Assembly: GCF_000276665.1 (NCBI RefSeq)
Contig: NW_004955518.1
Location: 1,696,327-1,760,326, forward strand
Length of the DNA: 64,000 nt
Reading direction: 5' to 3'
From: Chinchilla lanigera
Lineage: Eukaryota > Chordata > Mammalia > Rodentia > Chinchillidae
Made by a program: the position numbers and the translations under genes. The notes beneath the pieces are model-generated. The model saw only the letters and a program-made list of their open reading frames with translations. It ran no database searches and had not been told where the DNA came from. Of the stretch, positions 49,662 through 63,990 are shown piece by piece (position 1 is the stretch's first letter; each line of letters begins with the position of its first letter).

Positions 49662-50436
49662 GTTACCATGTACAACTATTTTGAATCCCATTAAATATTT
49701 TAAAAGGTTTAGATAACTAGAATTTTTCTTTCACAAACCACAGCTAAACCTATAAAGTCTGAAAAATATTAACATGCAAATTATATTAAAATATACTTAT
49801 ATAATCAGCATCTGGTTCTGCCTTGTCTCCAGTTAAACATTATGGATACTCCCCACAATCTGTAGGCTTAACCAGTTTCATTTGTAGCTGTGTTTCTGAG
49901 CCATGGACCAAAGCTGATTATGTTACAGGATAAGCCATTTGAAGTATTAACCATGGTAAGCCATGCTAAACCATGCTAAGACTATTAACATTAGACATAA
50001 TGAGATTATTAATATCAGATTTTACATCTACTACACTCTTACTGAATCTCAGGCATATATAAAGGTGAGGAGAAAGTGGATTTGAAATATCTTTTTGATG
50101 TTGTTTCTTTGAAATCATTTAATCCTACAAGTGGATATTTAAAAGCTGTATCTTTAAATTAATATTTGATTTTTGCTTCTAAGTGTTTGACTCAATGAAA
50201 TCATGAAAGAGAGTACTTTTATCTTAAAAAGGCACATTAACTTTGATTTGTTGCCCCTGAACAGATATATATATATGGGAGGGGAAATAGATAAATATTA
50301 TATATATATAATGTAGTTGTCAACACTTCTTTTAAGATTTTATGTTTGTTTGATATGTTATAACTTTAGTTACAGGATATGAATAATTTATAGACAGGAA
50401 AATGAACAAAAGAACTTATGCATTGCAACACTAAAA

Positions 50437-50655
50437 TTTATTTAACAACAAAGAAAATGGTTACTACCTTCTTGGATAAGAAAGAAAACAGTAAAATGTC
50501 TAAGGGATTAAACATATAACAACATTATTGTGAATATTAATATTTATGGGCTACTATAAAGGCATTTATAAAAAAGAAAGATTTAATGAAAAGTTTGAAA
50601 CAGATAACCATTTTTAATATCTCAACTTAAATCACTGAAAATTCAATTGTTTATT
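50437..50655 (-). promoter_or_regulatory. Candidate CCDC122 polyadenylation signals
   Basis: On the minus strand AATAAA occurs at 50650-50655 and 50437-50442, about 340 and 555 bp past the CCDC122 stop. Either could end the 3' UTR. This is positional inference only, because AATAAA is frequent in such AT-rich DNA. Confidence 0.35.
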
Positions 50656-50993
50656 TTCTTCTAAATTTTTATAGGGTATTGAATACAAGGCTAGTCAATA
50701 CTATATTTTTATAAATGGGCATTCTCAATATAATATAGGCTGCACACTGTAAATATTCACAGAGACTCTTTCACTATTCTCCTGGAAGGATTGCTGTTGT
50801 CTATTTAGTGCTATTCATTATAAGGTTGGAAAAATACTTTAACCAATGGATAACTGATTTTAAAAGAGAAAATATATCTGCCATTAATACAGTGGTTTGA
50901 CAGTGGTTGCTTAAGAAACCAAAAGATTTTCTTAATATTCTGTCCCAAAATTTTGGTTGGCATGGTCTCTGTTGACATTACACTATGGCAATG

Positions 50994-51143
<150 letters not shown>

Positions 51144-53049
51144 CTAATGAAAGAATAGAACACATCAATAGATAATGTGAGGAATAACTAGTAAACAGCC
51201 ATAAGGGATATTTTGACTACTCAAAAGAGGAAAGAACTTGATTAAAAATATTCATTGTAAAGAACAATAAACAGTAATTATATAATTAACACTTATGCTA
51301 TAGTGTTAAATTCTCATGGTACTTTATGATGTGGATACTTTTATCCTCAGTTTTTCAGAAAGAAATCAAAGATGAAAAACTTGACCAATAATAACAGGTG
51401 GTGAGTGATGATGATGTTTGAGATTTAAAGTCAAATGAAGCATCGATGATGGAATATGTTCTATTTGTCAAGGCAATTACCCAGTATGAAACTAAATTTG
51501 ATCTGAGGCTTCCTCCTTACATTTAATGAACTGCAACCTAACTTAGCATGTAAATTGAGCTTAACCAAGTTTTATTATTATAAATTAATAAACTGACAGT
51601 ATGACAAAGACTACGGACTCCTTCACAGAATATTTTTAAATGCATAAAGATAATAAAAGGTAACTAATAGCATTGAAACCATTATGCAGCAGAGGAACTG
51701 GAACAGGAGCAACCTAAGCATTTGAAAACACTACTATAAGAACAAAGAAGAATTTGTCAGCTAACATTTCACATAAATTACTATAAGATTTATATATTTT
51801 TTAAGTTTTTGGTTTTTATTATATCTGCATAATTAGAGAATTAATTCTAATTGATGGATTGGGCCTGTTGATATGTTGGCAAAACAAAAAATGACTAAAC
51901 GCCTAGAAATAAATTAGAATAAAATAAAATATATTAAATAATGAAACCATATCCAAAAGATTTTTATACATTGAATATACTCAAGAGGGTATTTCTCTAT
52001 ACATACTGTATATATTCTATATACATATATCCATTGATAATCTAAGTAAATATATTCATAAAAGAGAATATAGTCACTAAAAATGCTTATATTCCTGTTC
52101 ATCAGATATATTAATAGAAATAAAATAACTAGTTCAAATTTTTTGTTAATAAACTTTGTTAAATATAATCTGGCCCACTTCTAAAATTATTCTTAATAGT
52201 TAAGCTATGAAATATACAATGGAGCAGAGTAGAGATGTGCAAAGTCCCCTTAGGAGAGCTCTAGATTTCCAGCCACAGCTAGATATCACAAGACTTATTA
52301 ATATATCTAAAGAAATAATAAACCATCAGAACGGGTTTGTGAGGAATGCTGTATAAAACAGGTTCATGAAGGAAGTATGGGGAGCTCCCATTCAGGTACT
52401 ATCTAACTGACAAGTGAAATTTTGTTATGGAGGTTGGCTCCGTAAATACCCACAGCCAGAAGTAAACACTCAAACCCAGAGAACTGATTTGATTTCCATG
52501 TTCACTAACTCACCTTGAGATAATGTGATTCCAAAGCAGTAGTTTTCCCATGGAGAGAAGACTGATGACTGACATATTACCTGGTTTCCTTGAAAGTTTT
52601 ATTATTATAAATTAATAAACTGGCATAAATTCTATATATCAGTTACTTGCAAACTCTACTACATCTCTCCTGGGCTACCTGAGTGTAAGACAATCAGATT
52701 AAGTTTCTAAATTCACAAGGCTAAAAGGCAGTTTTTGTCCAGAAGTGGCTTCAGGAAGACAAAGATCACCCCCTGAGCTTCCTTGAAGGCCAGCCATATG
52801 TGAGCTTCTATTCGTAGTATTCTCCTCTGATAGGTCTTAGTGTTAAAAATTTGATGACCCTCAAGCAGGTAAGGATGTAGTGGTTCTTTAGAGAATAAGG
52901 CTTTTGGATCTAGGATATCATTACTCTTCATATTTATTGTTGATAACTAGGGAGAAATAAAAACTAGAGAGGTAGGTATGGTACCTACAAAACACATTGA
53001 AAAAAAGGAACAAACCCTACAAAATCAGAATCACATTTTGGTCCTTATT
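51144..53049 (-). other. CCDC122 last intron, proximal part
   Basis: AT-rich intronic DNA. The only clear structure is the 29-bp direct-repeat pair at 51567 and 52594. Frames at 51914-52102 and 52713-52931 show no conserved motif. Confidence 0.6.
51567..52622. repeat. 29-bp exact direct repeat bracketing about 1 kb
   Basis: The same 29-bp AT-rich string (starting AAGTTTTATTATTATAAATT) occurs at 51567-51595 and 52594-52622, in the last CCDC122 intron. The intervening DNA shows no recognised element. Confidence 0.85.
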
Positions 53050-54130
53050 TGTTCTCAGTTTCTCACACCAGGGAGACAATGAGATTTTAAACATGTGAGT
53101 CCAATTTATTTCGTTAAGCATATGTTCTCAAGTTGCACCCATTTACCTAGAAATGCTTCAAATTTATCCTTCTTTATGGTCAAGTAGTATATGTATATAT
53201 ATATATATAACTTGAGATATATATATATCAAGTTATATATATATATCTCACGATATATATATATATATATATTCCCACATCTTCTTTATCCATTACTCAG
53301 TTGATGGGCATTTGGGTTGTTCCCACAATTTTGCTATTGCAAACTGTGCTGCTATAAACATGGGTACCCATATATCACTGTCATATGATGTTTTTAATTC
53401 TTCTGGGAAAACACCCAGAAGGGGAATAGCTGGGTCGAATGGGACCTCTAATCCTAGTTTTTTGAAGAATCTCCACACTGATTTCCACAGTGGTTACACC
53501 AGTATACACTCCTAACAACAGTACAGAAGGGTTCTTTTCTCCCAACAGCCACACTAGTATTTGTTACTGATTGATTTCTTGATGATGGCCTTTCTTTCTG
53601 TAGTGAGATGGAATCTCATGATTGTTTTAATTTGCATCTATCTCTCTAATAACCAGTGGTGTTGAATTTTTTTTCATATATGTATTTGTCACCTGTATTT
53701 CTTCATCTAAGAAGTGTGTATTCATCTCAGATACCCATATTTGGATTTGTTCTTTAAATTTGGAGTGTCTGATTTTTTTCAATTCTTTATATGTTGTAGA
53801 TATAAACCCTCTGTCTGAAGGACAACTGGCTAAAATTTTTCTCACTCTGTGGCTGTCTTTTAATTCTGTTGATGATTCCTTTTATTGTACAAAAGCTTTT
53901 TAATAGGATGAGATCCCAGTTATTGATTCTTTGTATTTCTTCCTGTGCTATTGGGGTTCTGTTCATGAAATCTTTGCCTACACCTATGTCTTCAAGAGTT
54001 ATACCTATTCTCTCTTCCAGCAGATTTAGTGTTTCTGTTTGAATATTTAGATCTTTGATCCATTTTGACTTTAGTCTAGTGCATGGTGACAGACATGCAT
54101 CTAGTTTTAGTCTTAGGCATGTAGAGAGCC
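53050..54130 (-). mobile_element. L1 ORF2 C-terminal part and 3' UTR, minus strand
   Basis: The minus-strand frame at 53293-53478 reads [20 protein letters not shown] and AAQFAIAKLWEQPKCP, the well-known C-terminal block of L1 ORF2. Sequence up to about 54120 gives the preceding ORF2 region, and the 3' UTR lies toward 53050. An AT-rich palindromic tract (53190-53276) sits where the reading frame should continue. It lies in the CCDC122 intron, in the same transcriptional sense as the gene. Confidence 0.8.
53190..53276. repeat. (TA)n tract with internal palindrome
   Basis: Alternating TA runs are interrupted by inverted motifs: ATAACTTGAGATATATAT followed by ATATCAAGTTATAT, and a further ATCTCACGATAT. 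It can form a long hairpin or cruciform. It sits within the minus-strand L1 in a CCDC122 intron. Confidence 0.9.
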
Positions 54131-54139
54131 AGTTCTGAG

Positions 54140-54480
54140 TAGAATAATAGCAACTGGTGGCTGGGAAAGCAGGAAAGAAGCGGGTGAGGAAATCTTGAAT
54201 GAGTAAATATAACTGGGAGGTACAATTCTGGTCTCCCCTGGTACAGTACAGTGATTGTAGTTAACACTAAAACTCTGTATATTTCAAAATAGCTAGAAGA
54301 GATGATTTTGAATGTTCTTACCACAAGTAAGTGGTAAGAGATGATATATGTTTAAGGTAATGTATATGATAATCACCTTGATTTGATCATTATGAAATGC
54401 ACATGTGAAATGAAACATCATATAGTGTCCTATAGATATGTGTAATTATTATGTCAATGAAAAGTAAAAATTAAAAAAGA
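54140..54480 (+). mobile_element. L1M-type 3' UTR fragment
   Basis: Sequence such as CAGTGATTGTAGTTAACACT (54249 onward) and TCTTACCACAAGTAAGTGGT (near 54316), ending in AAAAATTAAAAAAG, matches the plus-strand 3' UTR of old L1M families. It directly abuts the minus-strand L1 that ends near 54130. Confidence 0.65.
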
Positions 54481-54849
54481 TTAAAAGAAGTTGCTATGAG
54501 TTTTAATATGTACCCTTAACATATTACAATTTATCTTCAATTATTATTATACCACTTCACGTAAAATATAAGAATGTTATAAGAAAGGGCTATGATTGAG
54601 ACATAGCTTATTGTATATAGTGATAAAACACAACATAATTTTTATCTTTAAATATCAACTGATTTTTAAATTGTTCAAGAAAAATTCTCATTTATTTGCC
54701 CAATATTTTCCATTTCCATTCCTTTCCAGTACCATTTCTTTTCAGCTTTAAGAACTTTCACATTTCTTATAATACAAGGCTACTGGAAACAAATTCATTA
54801 GCTTTTACTTGAAAAATTATTTCATTCTTGTTTTTGAAAAATATTTTAA

Positions 54850-54990
54850 AAGAAGATATGCAAGATAGATGTCTGAGAATAAAATTGCTACCCCTGCTTG
54901 CTTTCGGGGTCCTCGTACATGAAATATTGTTTTCCATCCTTTGATTTTGAGTCTGTGAATAAATATCTTGTCCTTATTCCAGTTTTTGTC
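54850..54990 (-). mobile_element. L1 ORF2 endonuclease fragment, minus strand
   Basis: The minus-strand translation reads DKIFIHRLKIKGWKTIFH and KQAGVAILFSD, the L1 endonuclease N-terminal region. Only about 140 bp remain, with no flanking L1 text identified. Confidence 0.65.
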
Positions 54991-55324
54991 TTAGCACTTA
55001 GTTCTGGAAATGGTATTCACTCCTAAGATTTGGCAGTAGAGTGAAATAGGGAGATTCCGTAGTGAGAAGATACTTAAGTCTCTAAATTGAGCTCATCAGT
55101 CTACTAAGTGCTGCTTCCAAACAGCTCTTAAGAGTTTTATCTCTGTGTACATGCAGTTTCACTTACAAGGAAGGATGTGAAGGGAATTAATATGCAAATG
55201 TGAGGTTCCTAACAAATCCAAATGGAATATTTTCCCAATTATCTTCATGAGGAAGTAGTCATAAAATGTAAAATTATTTTAAATGTAAGATATTGTTGTT
55301 AGTTGTGTCACAATTATTAAGATA

Positions 55325-55528
55325 CAGTGATACCTTGGTTCACAAATTTAATTTGTTTTACAGTTTTAGCAAAGATGGCCATGTTTGTGTTTTTGTAGGA
55401 AACATGGCAGTGGTCATGTTTGTGTCCCTATGCAGAGTTTGCAAACAAAACCAAAATTTTGCTAAATACTTCTGTTTGTGAATTAAACTGTCTGCAAACA
55501 AAAGCATTCATGGACCAAAGTACCACTG
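55325..55528. mobile_element. Tigger-type MITE, about 204 bp, in a CCDC122 intron
   Basis: The left end reads CAGTGATACCTTGGTTCA and the right end, inverted, reads CAGTGGTACTTTGGTCCA. TA dinucleotides flank both ends (55323-55324 and 55529-55530). There is no coding content. The termini resemble those of non-autonomous Tigger/pogo derivatives. A partial echo of the right end (GAACCAAAGTACCACT) follows immediately at about 55539, suggesting a small end duplication. The open frame at 55293-55481 is a by-product. Confidence 0.75.
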
Positions 55529-57236
55529 TATTTGCATGAACCAAAGTACCACTCCAAATCTTGGTGCAAAAGGTGCTTACTCCAAAATTACTTTAAAAAA
55601 AAACCAAGGAAACCATTTAAATTATATCAGATGTAATATGGTTATACAAGTTAGGGTATAATCATACTGTGGAATATTTTGTAGCAATTAAAAATCTATT
55701 GCCCAATATATGCTAATATGAAAAATCCATAAGGGAGACTATTAAGTAAATCTGTTGCTAAATTATATGGATGGTAATTTATATAATCTTTGTTCACCCA
55801 CAGGGTGTGTACCATTTATAAGAGTGATGAGACTGAGGAATGTGGCAGGGAGTAGTTTCAAAGCAATTATCACCTCCCCTCTAATGTTTAAATTTTTATC
55901 AAAGAGAACATATTCCTAGCAATTAAAGCAATTTTTAAATAAGTTTGAGAGAAACAGAGTCCAACAGATCTGGATTCATATCCTGCTTTGTTATTTATCC
56001 TTAGCCATACACCTTTTTAAACATATTTAAATTTTCTGAAATTCTGTAAAAATGTCATGATATTTAAATAAGAGAGCCTATATAAATTACTTGAAAAATA
56101 TCAGGAACTCAACTAATAAAAATAGACAATAATACTGAACATAGGATCTTGTCCATTCTACAAAACAGAATAATTTGTTACCATGTAACCTACCTAACTA
56201 CCTGAATAATTCTTATCTTTCCTTTAGCTTACATTTTCCTTGGTACTCTAGTTTTTTGTCATAGGACTGGCTTCTAGCTACGTAATCATTTCTATCGCTG
56301 ACAGCATATATGAATGCATTTGTCAATTATATTGCTGTGTGTCAGTTGTGCAGTTGCACTGTATATTGTAAACATGCTTTGTTCATGACTTCTCATAACT
56401 CTGAAAGTGCATTGATGTTTTCCTCTATCCTTTGAAATTTTGAGCTAAGATTATACAAAATTTAGGCAAGACTAAGTCGTGTTTTACACAATGTGTGTTA
56501 TAACAAAACACTGCTTATAGCATTATCATTTGCTAAAAGCTGCTCTGGTTCGAACTGCTCCAGTTTCCTCTTGAATTTGACAAAGAACACTTTAAATTTT
56601 TGCATCAAAAATCACTGATTATTGCTTAGTGCTCTGTATTTGAAGCTTTGTGTTTCTATGCTTTGTATTTTTGCTTACCCCATTTTTTGTCAATGACTCA
56701 TAGCTTATCTTTATTCTCTTTTTTATCTTTAGCTCCCTCCTTCCAAAATATATAAAGATACAACAGAGGGTGGGGGAGACATTTTGAGATATTTGGATAT
56801 GCTTTTGAAATTTAAATAAATCCTAGAAATACTAAAAACATTTGACAGAAAAATACTGAATTTCAAGAGCCATTTCCATTTTTCTGAACTAAAAATGTAA
56901 AAGCAATGTTAACATAAAAACTAAAATATGCAAGGCACAAAATGTTAGAAAGCATCAAATATTAGAACATGAATGCTATAGTTCAGGCAAAAGATGACCC
57001 TTGAATTACATGTATCAGGGCCATGACTAAGTATATTCAGAAGAGAGAGAAAATAAGAAACAAAAGAAACAAAAGAAGAAATAATAGTAATCTGGCATTT
57101 GAATTCATTGTCTTTTTAAAGACTGGCTCTTTTGGGAAAGAAATTATTCACATCAATGATCAACTCTTATGAAGCAGTTAGTACAATTGTTGAAAAAAAA
57201 ATGATGTTCCCAAGACAGCAGTGTGACTGTATTTGT
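55529..57236 (-). other. CCDC122 last intron, distal part
   Basis: AT-rich with no recognised element. It borders the right arm of the inverted duplication at 57237. Confidence 0.6.
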
Positions 57237-58170
<934 letters not shown>

Positions 58171-58904
58171 CTATATGTTTATAAAATTTAAAATATACAA
58201 GTCAAAAAAGAATGGGCAATATAAAATCCAAGATTTTCAGTGTTTCCATAATTTAAGAAAACTAGCCATATCAAAACTTAATTTTGATAAGTAAGATTAA
58301 AATATAACTTGTACAGGTATACAAGATAAATAACTATTATTTGAATTATTAGATTTGAAAGTACTGTACCTAAAAAAAAACAAGACATAAAGGAAAGTGG
58401 TAGTTATGAACTTATGATGCAATTGCCTGGCAATAGTGCAGAGGATATTTTTTAAGTCTCTAGCAAGAAATGGTAAATATTTTAATTTTGTATCTGCTAC
58501 GGTCTTCAAAAAATGATACAAGAAATACCAAGATGCTTAAGGTATAATGATTAATTCAGATTGCTTGCATAATAACACTAAGCAGACTACACTAATTGGA
58601 ATTGGTCTGGATCAATTAGCACAGAAGCTAGAGCCTCAACATTGGTAAATTACATGTTCTTCAAATTAACTGATCTGTCTGATCATATAGCTTTATAAAT
58701 CCACAGGGGACTTGTAAAATCTTCCTTAACACCTTTGCACATTTGGGATAGCTATAACATACCTCATGTACTTAACCCAGTTTTTGAAAACTGAATATAA
58801 TAGAATAGTTATGGGTATTTTATTAACTTAATGAAGAATTTACTGTTTAATATTTGTACTTACAAAAAAAAGTAACAGAAAAAATTTTGTTAAGTAATAA
58901 TTCA

Positions 58905-59318
<414 letters not shown>

Positions 59319-59709
59319 TTAGCATTATCATTATTAATTCATAGAATTCAGCAGGAGAGGAAAGTCATTGTTTTGGTTGGTAATGCGTGTAGGAAAATAA
59401 CATAAAATATATATTTATCAAATATAGCAAAATTGATGCATACAATAGAAGAAAACATGCAATAGTGTAATAACTATTTTATAATCTCAGCAGGTTCTCA
59501 GTTATAAATTTCTTATTTTTTAATATTCATCTAGTTCTAAATATTAAAATTTCATCATTTTGTTCTAACATTTTATCTGTAACAAAAGATATTTAACAAT
59601 CATCTTAATGTATTAATGGTTAACAGAAGTACACATTTAAGAAAAAACATTACTTACAAAAATAAAAATCTTAAAAAGAAATATAATATGATAAAAATGT
59701 TAAAGCCTT

Positions 59710-59870
59710 GAGTTAAGAATCAAAAGATCTAGGTTCCAGCACCCTTAGTGCTGTTTCATAGTTTGTAATATATAATCATGTATAACAAATTTTCCCACAC
59801 AAATCTCACTTTCTTCATTTGTAAAATGGACACAAAGATATCTATTTTGCCTCAGTGGGGCACTTGGCAT
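59710..59870 (+). mobile_element. MIR SINE fragment
   Basis: GAGTTAAGAATCAAAAGATC, ATCTAGGTTCCAGCACCC and TTTCTTCATTTGTAAAATGG are plus-strand MIR landmarks. The centre is degraded. Confidence 0.55.
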
Positions 59871-60711
59871 TGCTAACTGGTACTTCCCTGTTAAAATCTA
59901 GTTTTTGCACAACTATTTTCTCACTCTTTTTAGTTATTTCTGAGTATTCTTTTTTGATCAAAATGATTCCTTCAAATATGGGACTTCCTCACAGTTCTAT
60001 GCTGTAATTTCCTCTTCTGACTCTACATATACTCCTTGGGTAATCTCAACCATATTCACATTTTGAGCTATGTATTTTCTGATGATTTGTAGACTATATG
60101 TGGTTGTTGAGTTCTGCATTTGGCTAACACTAGCCCTATCAAAGTAATCATTCCAAAAATCAGGCTAGTTCTTCCTCCCTCTTTAGCCTGTGTCCAAAAA
60201 TCAGACTAATCTTTTCTCCCTCCCTAGTCTTATATCAGTTACCTATTACCAGAAACACAGAATTTCAGTGACATACAATACATAGGTGTTTATTACTGAC
60301 ATGCTTGGGAGCAGTTGGGTTTGGCTAGGTTATTCACATTGCTAGGAACAGTGGGCACTGGCTAGTTGGTTCTGCTGATCTTGGTTGGGTTTGCTCAAGC
60401 GTCGGCAGGGGTGATTAGTCATATTTTTAAAATTGCTTTTAGAAGTAACCCGTAAGTACTCTTAAAAAGGAAAAGTATTTTCATTTAGTTCCTTCTCTAG
60501 AATTTTCTGAAAAAGAATCTAATTGTTCCAAGTGAAACAAGCAGTTTTCCATCCAGTTAACCTCATGTAAATGGCAAAATGAATACAGTAATGGTGCAGA
60601 TGAGTCACTAAAGCCCTAAGCAGTTGTTATTATTATTTCCACTGAGTGAATAATAAAACTGAGGTTTTAAATGACAAAGTAACACATCTAATTAGCACTG
60701 CAATTTGATTT

Positions 60712-60850
60712 CAGATTTTTTAAGACAAGGTCTCACTAAGCAGTTCAGGCTGGCCTTGAACTCACTATGGAGCCCAGAAAGGCCCTGAATGTGTGGCAAT
60801 CTTCCTGCCTCAGCCTCCTAAATGCTAAGATTACAAGTGTACATTAAATT
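60712..60850 (-). mobile_element. B1-like (7SL-derived) SINE
   Basis: The minus strand reads like B1: a TAATCTTAGCATTTAGGAGG core, then GAGTTCAAGGCCAGCCTGAA and GAGACCTTGTCTTAAAAAA. It is diverged and lacks a clear target-site duplication. A further B1-like scrap may lie at about 60990-61060. Confidence 0.8.
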
Positions 60851-61659
60851 TAGGAATGCTTGATCCTGCAGTCTCTAAATTTTATTTTTCTCTACTACAC
60901 AAGAATATAGGTATACTATGTCTTCTAAAAATAGTTAAAATTTAAATTTAAATGTTTATATTCAATTAAAAATTTATGGGGGTTGGCTTGTTATATTGTT
61001 TAGGTTGGTTTGAACTGGGCTCACTAGGATGTCTTGTCTCTGCCTCATGTGTATCTTATGGCTCCCATAGGCTAGCATAGGAAAGTCCCTCTCCTGATGA
61101 TAGCAGACGCAAAAGAGTGAAAATTCAAGGGTTTGAGTTTTTAAAACTTTTGTTTGAATCATATCTGCTAACACCCTAGCTAGTCACATGATCAAACTCA
61201 AGAGTCTAGGGGCAGAAATGTTTTCATGCATGATATGACAAAGAGTGTGTATATATAGATGGTTGAAAAATTGGGACCAAAAATACAAATTAACAAACAT
61301 TTATATTCCCAAATGTAGCTAGCAGTACCACTTTCAGAGAAATCATTAATTCTTCCTTTTTCCTTATCAAACTGTTTATCAAATTCTGTAGATCCTCCCA
61401 ATGAAATGATTCTGATGGATCCTTTCTTCTTTCTAGTATAGCAATTCTTATTAAGTAAATTAGATATTTAAATAACAAATAACCCTCAATTCTCTCTGCT
61501 ATTATACTCATTCTCTTCAAATAGATTTGTAACATTGAAAAGAAGCCAGTGTGTAAAAAAAACACAAAACCTTCTATCCTTTTCCTAGCAGGAAACAAAA
61601 GAGGTAACTACACTGAAAAATAAAACATACTGATGAACATCTATTTTTATCTTCAGATC

Positions 61660-62133
61660 TGTAATGGTTGATATATCCTGTCAACTTGATAAGTCTAGAA
61701 GCTTAACTAAGTAACTCAGCAGTTCTATATCCCAGTGTGTAGAAGACATGCCCTTGCCTTTAGGATGTTGTTCATTGTGTCAATTTGAGGTTAAACAAGG
61801 TGACTCAGCAGGGGGCCAGAGTCCTTACTTTGTAAACATCCTGAGCCTGTGCAAGATGGCGGGGGTGGTGTGAGTGCCACACCCACTGGAAGTTGGGTAG
61901 CCTGTATACAATATAAGGGAGGAAAAGAGGCTTGCTCTCTCCTCCTTTTTTGCTCTTGTTGCTTTTGTTGTCTTCTACTGCCTTGAAGTGTAGCTGCTGT
62001 GCCACACCACCTGGCTTTGCAGTCAGCTGATTATGGACTGAAACCTCCACAGACTGTAAACTAATTAAATCTTTCCTTCCGTAACTTTTGTCAGGTATTT
62101 TGTCTTAGCAATGACAGAAAAGTAACCAACACA
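61660..62133 (+). mobile_element. Solo MaLR/ERVL-type LTR, complete
   Basis: It runs 474 bp from TGTAATGGTTGATA to GTAACCAACACA, flanked by a perfect 5-bp duplication AGATC (61655-61659 and 62134-62138). It carries a TATA-like TACAATATAAGGG (near 61907), a pyrimidine-rich stretch and an AATTAAATC polyadenylation-like region near 62063. Intact boundaries suggest a moderately young solo LTR. Confidence 0.85.
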
Positions 62134-62419
62134 AGATCTAATATTTCAAAGGCCCACTTGACAGTTCTTTTTGATGTTTAAGAAACACCTCAACTATACA
62201 TAATCAGAAAACTTAATTTATACACCAACATGTTCCTCTCCTACTCCTGATTTCAATAAGCTGCACCATTTTCCACCTGAATACTCAAAAATGCAGAAGC
62301 TATTATTTATTCTTCCCTTTCCCTTATCCCCACAATCTATTCTCCAATAAATCCTGATGATTGGGTTTACAATATAAAATATCAAATTTATTTCTGATCA
62401 GTCTTTGTAGTGTGGCCTA

Positions 62420-63090
62420 ATTTCTGACTCATTTTCCTCCTTCTGGTCCTGCTTCTAACTACCAGTTAAGCTTCAGGTATCAGGCAGAAAACTTTTATAA
62501 AACATAAATCAGATCACGTCATTTCTCTGCTCAAGAGCCTTCAGTGGTGTCCCACTGCCATAATAATATAATTCAAACCCCAAAAGATACTTTATTGATA
62601 AGGCTGTGTATGCTCTAGTTCCTACTTTTTTACTATTTACTATCTACTTTACTATTTTCCTTAGCTGCTACTCTCCCCTTTTCTAGTACTTTTCCTGTTT
62701 ATTAAATATACCCAGTTCATGCCTACCTAAAGGCATTTGTAATTATTCTATCTACCTGAAAATTTTCTGTCTCTGGCTACTCCCTTCTGGGTCTTTGTCT
62801 TTCACAACTCAATTTTATTATTATTTCTCAAAATAGTCTTCCCTGAATTAAAATTTCTGCCCACCTTCTGCCCCTACCTACTCTTTATATACATTTTTTT
62901 GTTATATTTTCTTTATAACTCATCTCTGAAATTGTTTTCTTTTTGTTTATTTCTTGATTATTTCCCCTGACTACAAAATATGCTATAACACTGCAGGGAC
63001 CTCTCTGTCTTCTTCACCACCACCTTCCAAAGAATTAAGACAATTCCTGGCCCAAAGTAGGTGCTCAATAAATATTTATTAAGTGAATCA
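62420..63090 (+). mobile_element. L2 LINE 3' portion
   Basis: ATAAATCAGATCACGTCATT, GCTCAAGAGCCTTCAGTGG and TGTCCCACTGCCATAATAAT are distinctive L2 3' text. It ends with GGTGCTCAATAAATATTTAT (63060 onward) and a short TGAATCAATGAATGA tail. Confidence 0.85.
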
Positions 63091-63445
63091 ATGAATGATG
63101 CATATGGAATGGTCAGAAAAGGAACAAATATTCTGCCAGCTACATCAGGTTGATATTCAATTGATCAATACAAGAAAAGGTGACATTTCCACTAACTTGG
63201 ACACCATGTCTTCTAATGTAACGGACTTACATTTTATTGCTACCTTCAGAATCTTTTTCCTTCAAACTTATACTTACTCTTATATGAGAATTATTTTTTT
63301 CTTTATTTCTTCTACTTAATTCCCTTATTGGGCCTTTCTTCTACTTCCCATTCTTTCTCTCCTTCTTATGTTTACAGATTTACTCTGGTATAATTAATGT
63401 AAACAATCGCCATATATTTTGAATTTTTTTTATTTTAGAGTAGTA

Positions 63446-63563
63446 GGGGGCTGGGGATTTAGTGCAGCGGCACAGCACCTGCCTGGCAAGTGCGAGGTCG
63501 TGAGTCCGATCCCTGCTACCGGAAAAAAACAACAACAACAACAAAAAAAAAAAACAAATAAAG
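63446..63563 (+). mobile_element. ID-type SINE
   Basis: Body GGGGATTTAGTGCAGCGGC through CCCTGCTACCGG, with an (AAC)n and A-rich tail. TSD AGAGTAGTA at 63437-63445 and 63564-63572. Confidence 0.9.
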
Positions 63564-63689
63564 AGAGTAGTAAATGAGAAACAAATGAAAAAATAGAACA
63601 GTAGCAGCATACCAGTATCACATAAACAAATCAAAGCAAGAACATTCAAAGTGATACATACAAAGTGATTTTTGTCTGAAGACAAATCA

Positions 63690-63990
63690 ACAGTGGTCGT
63701 TACATTACACATCGCTATCCTCAATTACATCGCTCAGCTTACCAGATGTAAGAATGAAAGATTGCTCAAACCATTAAAGAGAATAAAAAAATAATTCTTT
63801 GATAAAACACTAGAGATAATACAGAGTTTCACTAGACAAGATGGTAGGAATTCACCCTTGTAATTCCATTGCATATCGTTACCTTCAAATCAGTTGCTCA
63901 GACCTCCAGACACAAGGATGCAAAATCGATCAGAAAATAAAAAAATGTAAGCATTAACTGTTCATTTCAATACACCATTAGACAACAGCA
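63690..63990. repeat. Unidentified diverged tandem repeat, about 160-bp unit
   Basis: CATCGCTATCCTCAATTACA with GCTCAGCTTACCAGATGTAA (from 63711) recurs as CATATCGTTACCTTCAAATC with GCTCAGACCTCCAGACACAA (from about 63871). Each is followed by a GAATAAAAAAAT or AAATAAAAAAAT stretch. The array runs off the window end. No family recognised. Confidence 0.6.

Larger units (their letters stand above)
48426..50993. other. CCDC122 3' flank
   Basis: Apart from the solo LTR at 49246-49661, the sequence is AT-rich and unassigned. The last few hundred bases before 50993 are probably CCDC122 3' UTR. Overlapping sense and antisense frames at 48744-48983 are not supported as genes. Confidence 0.55.

Noticed and set aside
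61290..61598. 102-codon minus-strand frame as an extra CCDC122 exon
   Set aside because: Hydrophobic, not coiled-coil-like, no similarity to the expected N-terminal region of CCDC122, and no convincing phase-compatible splice pair.
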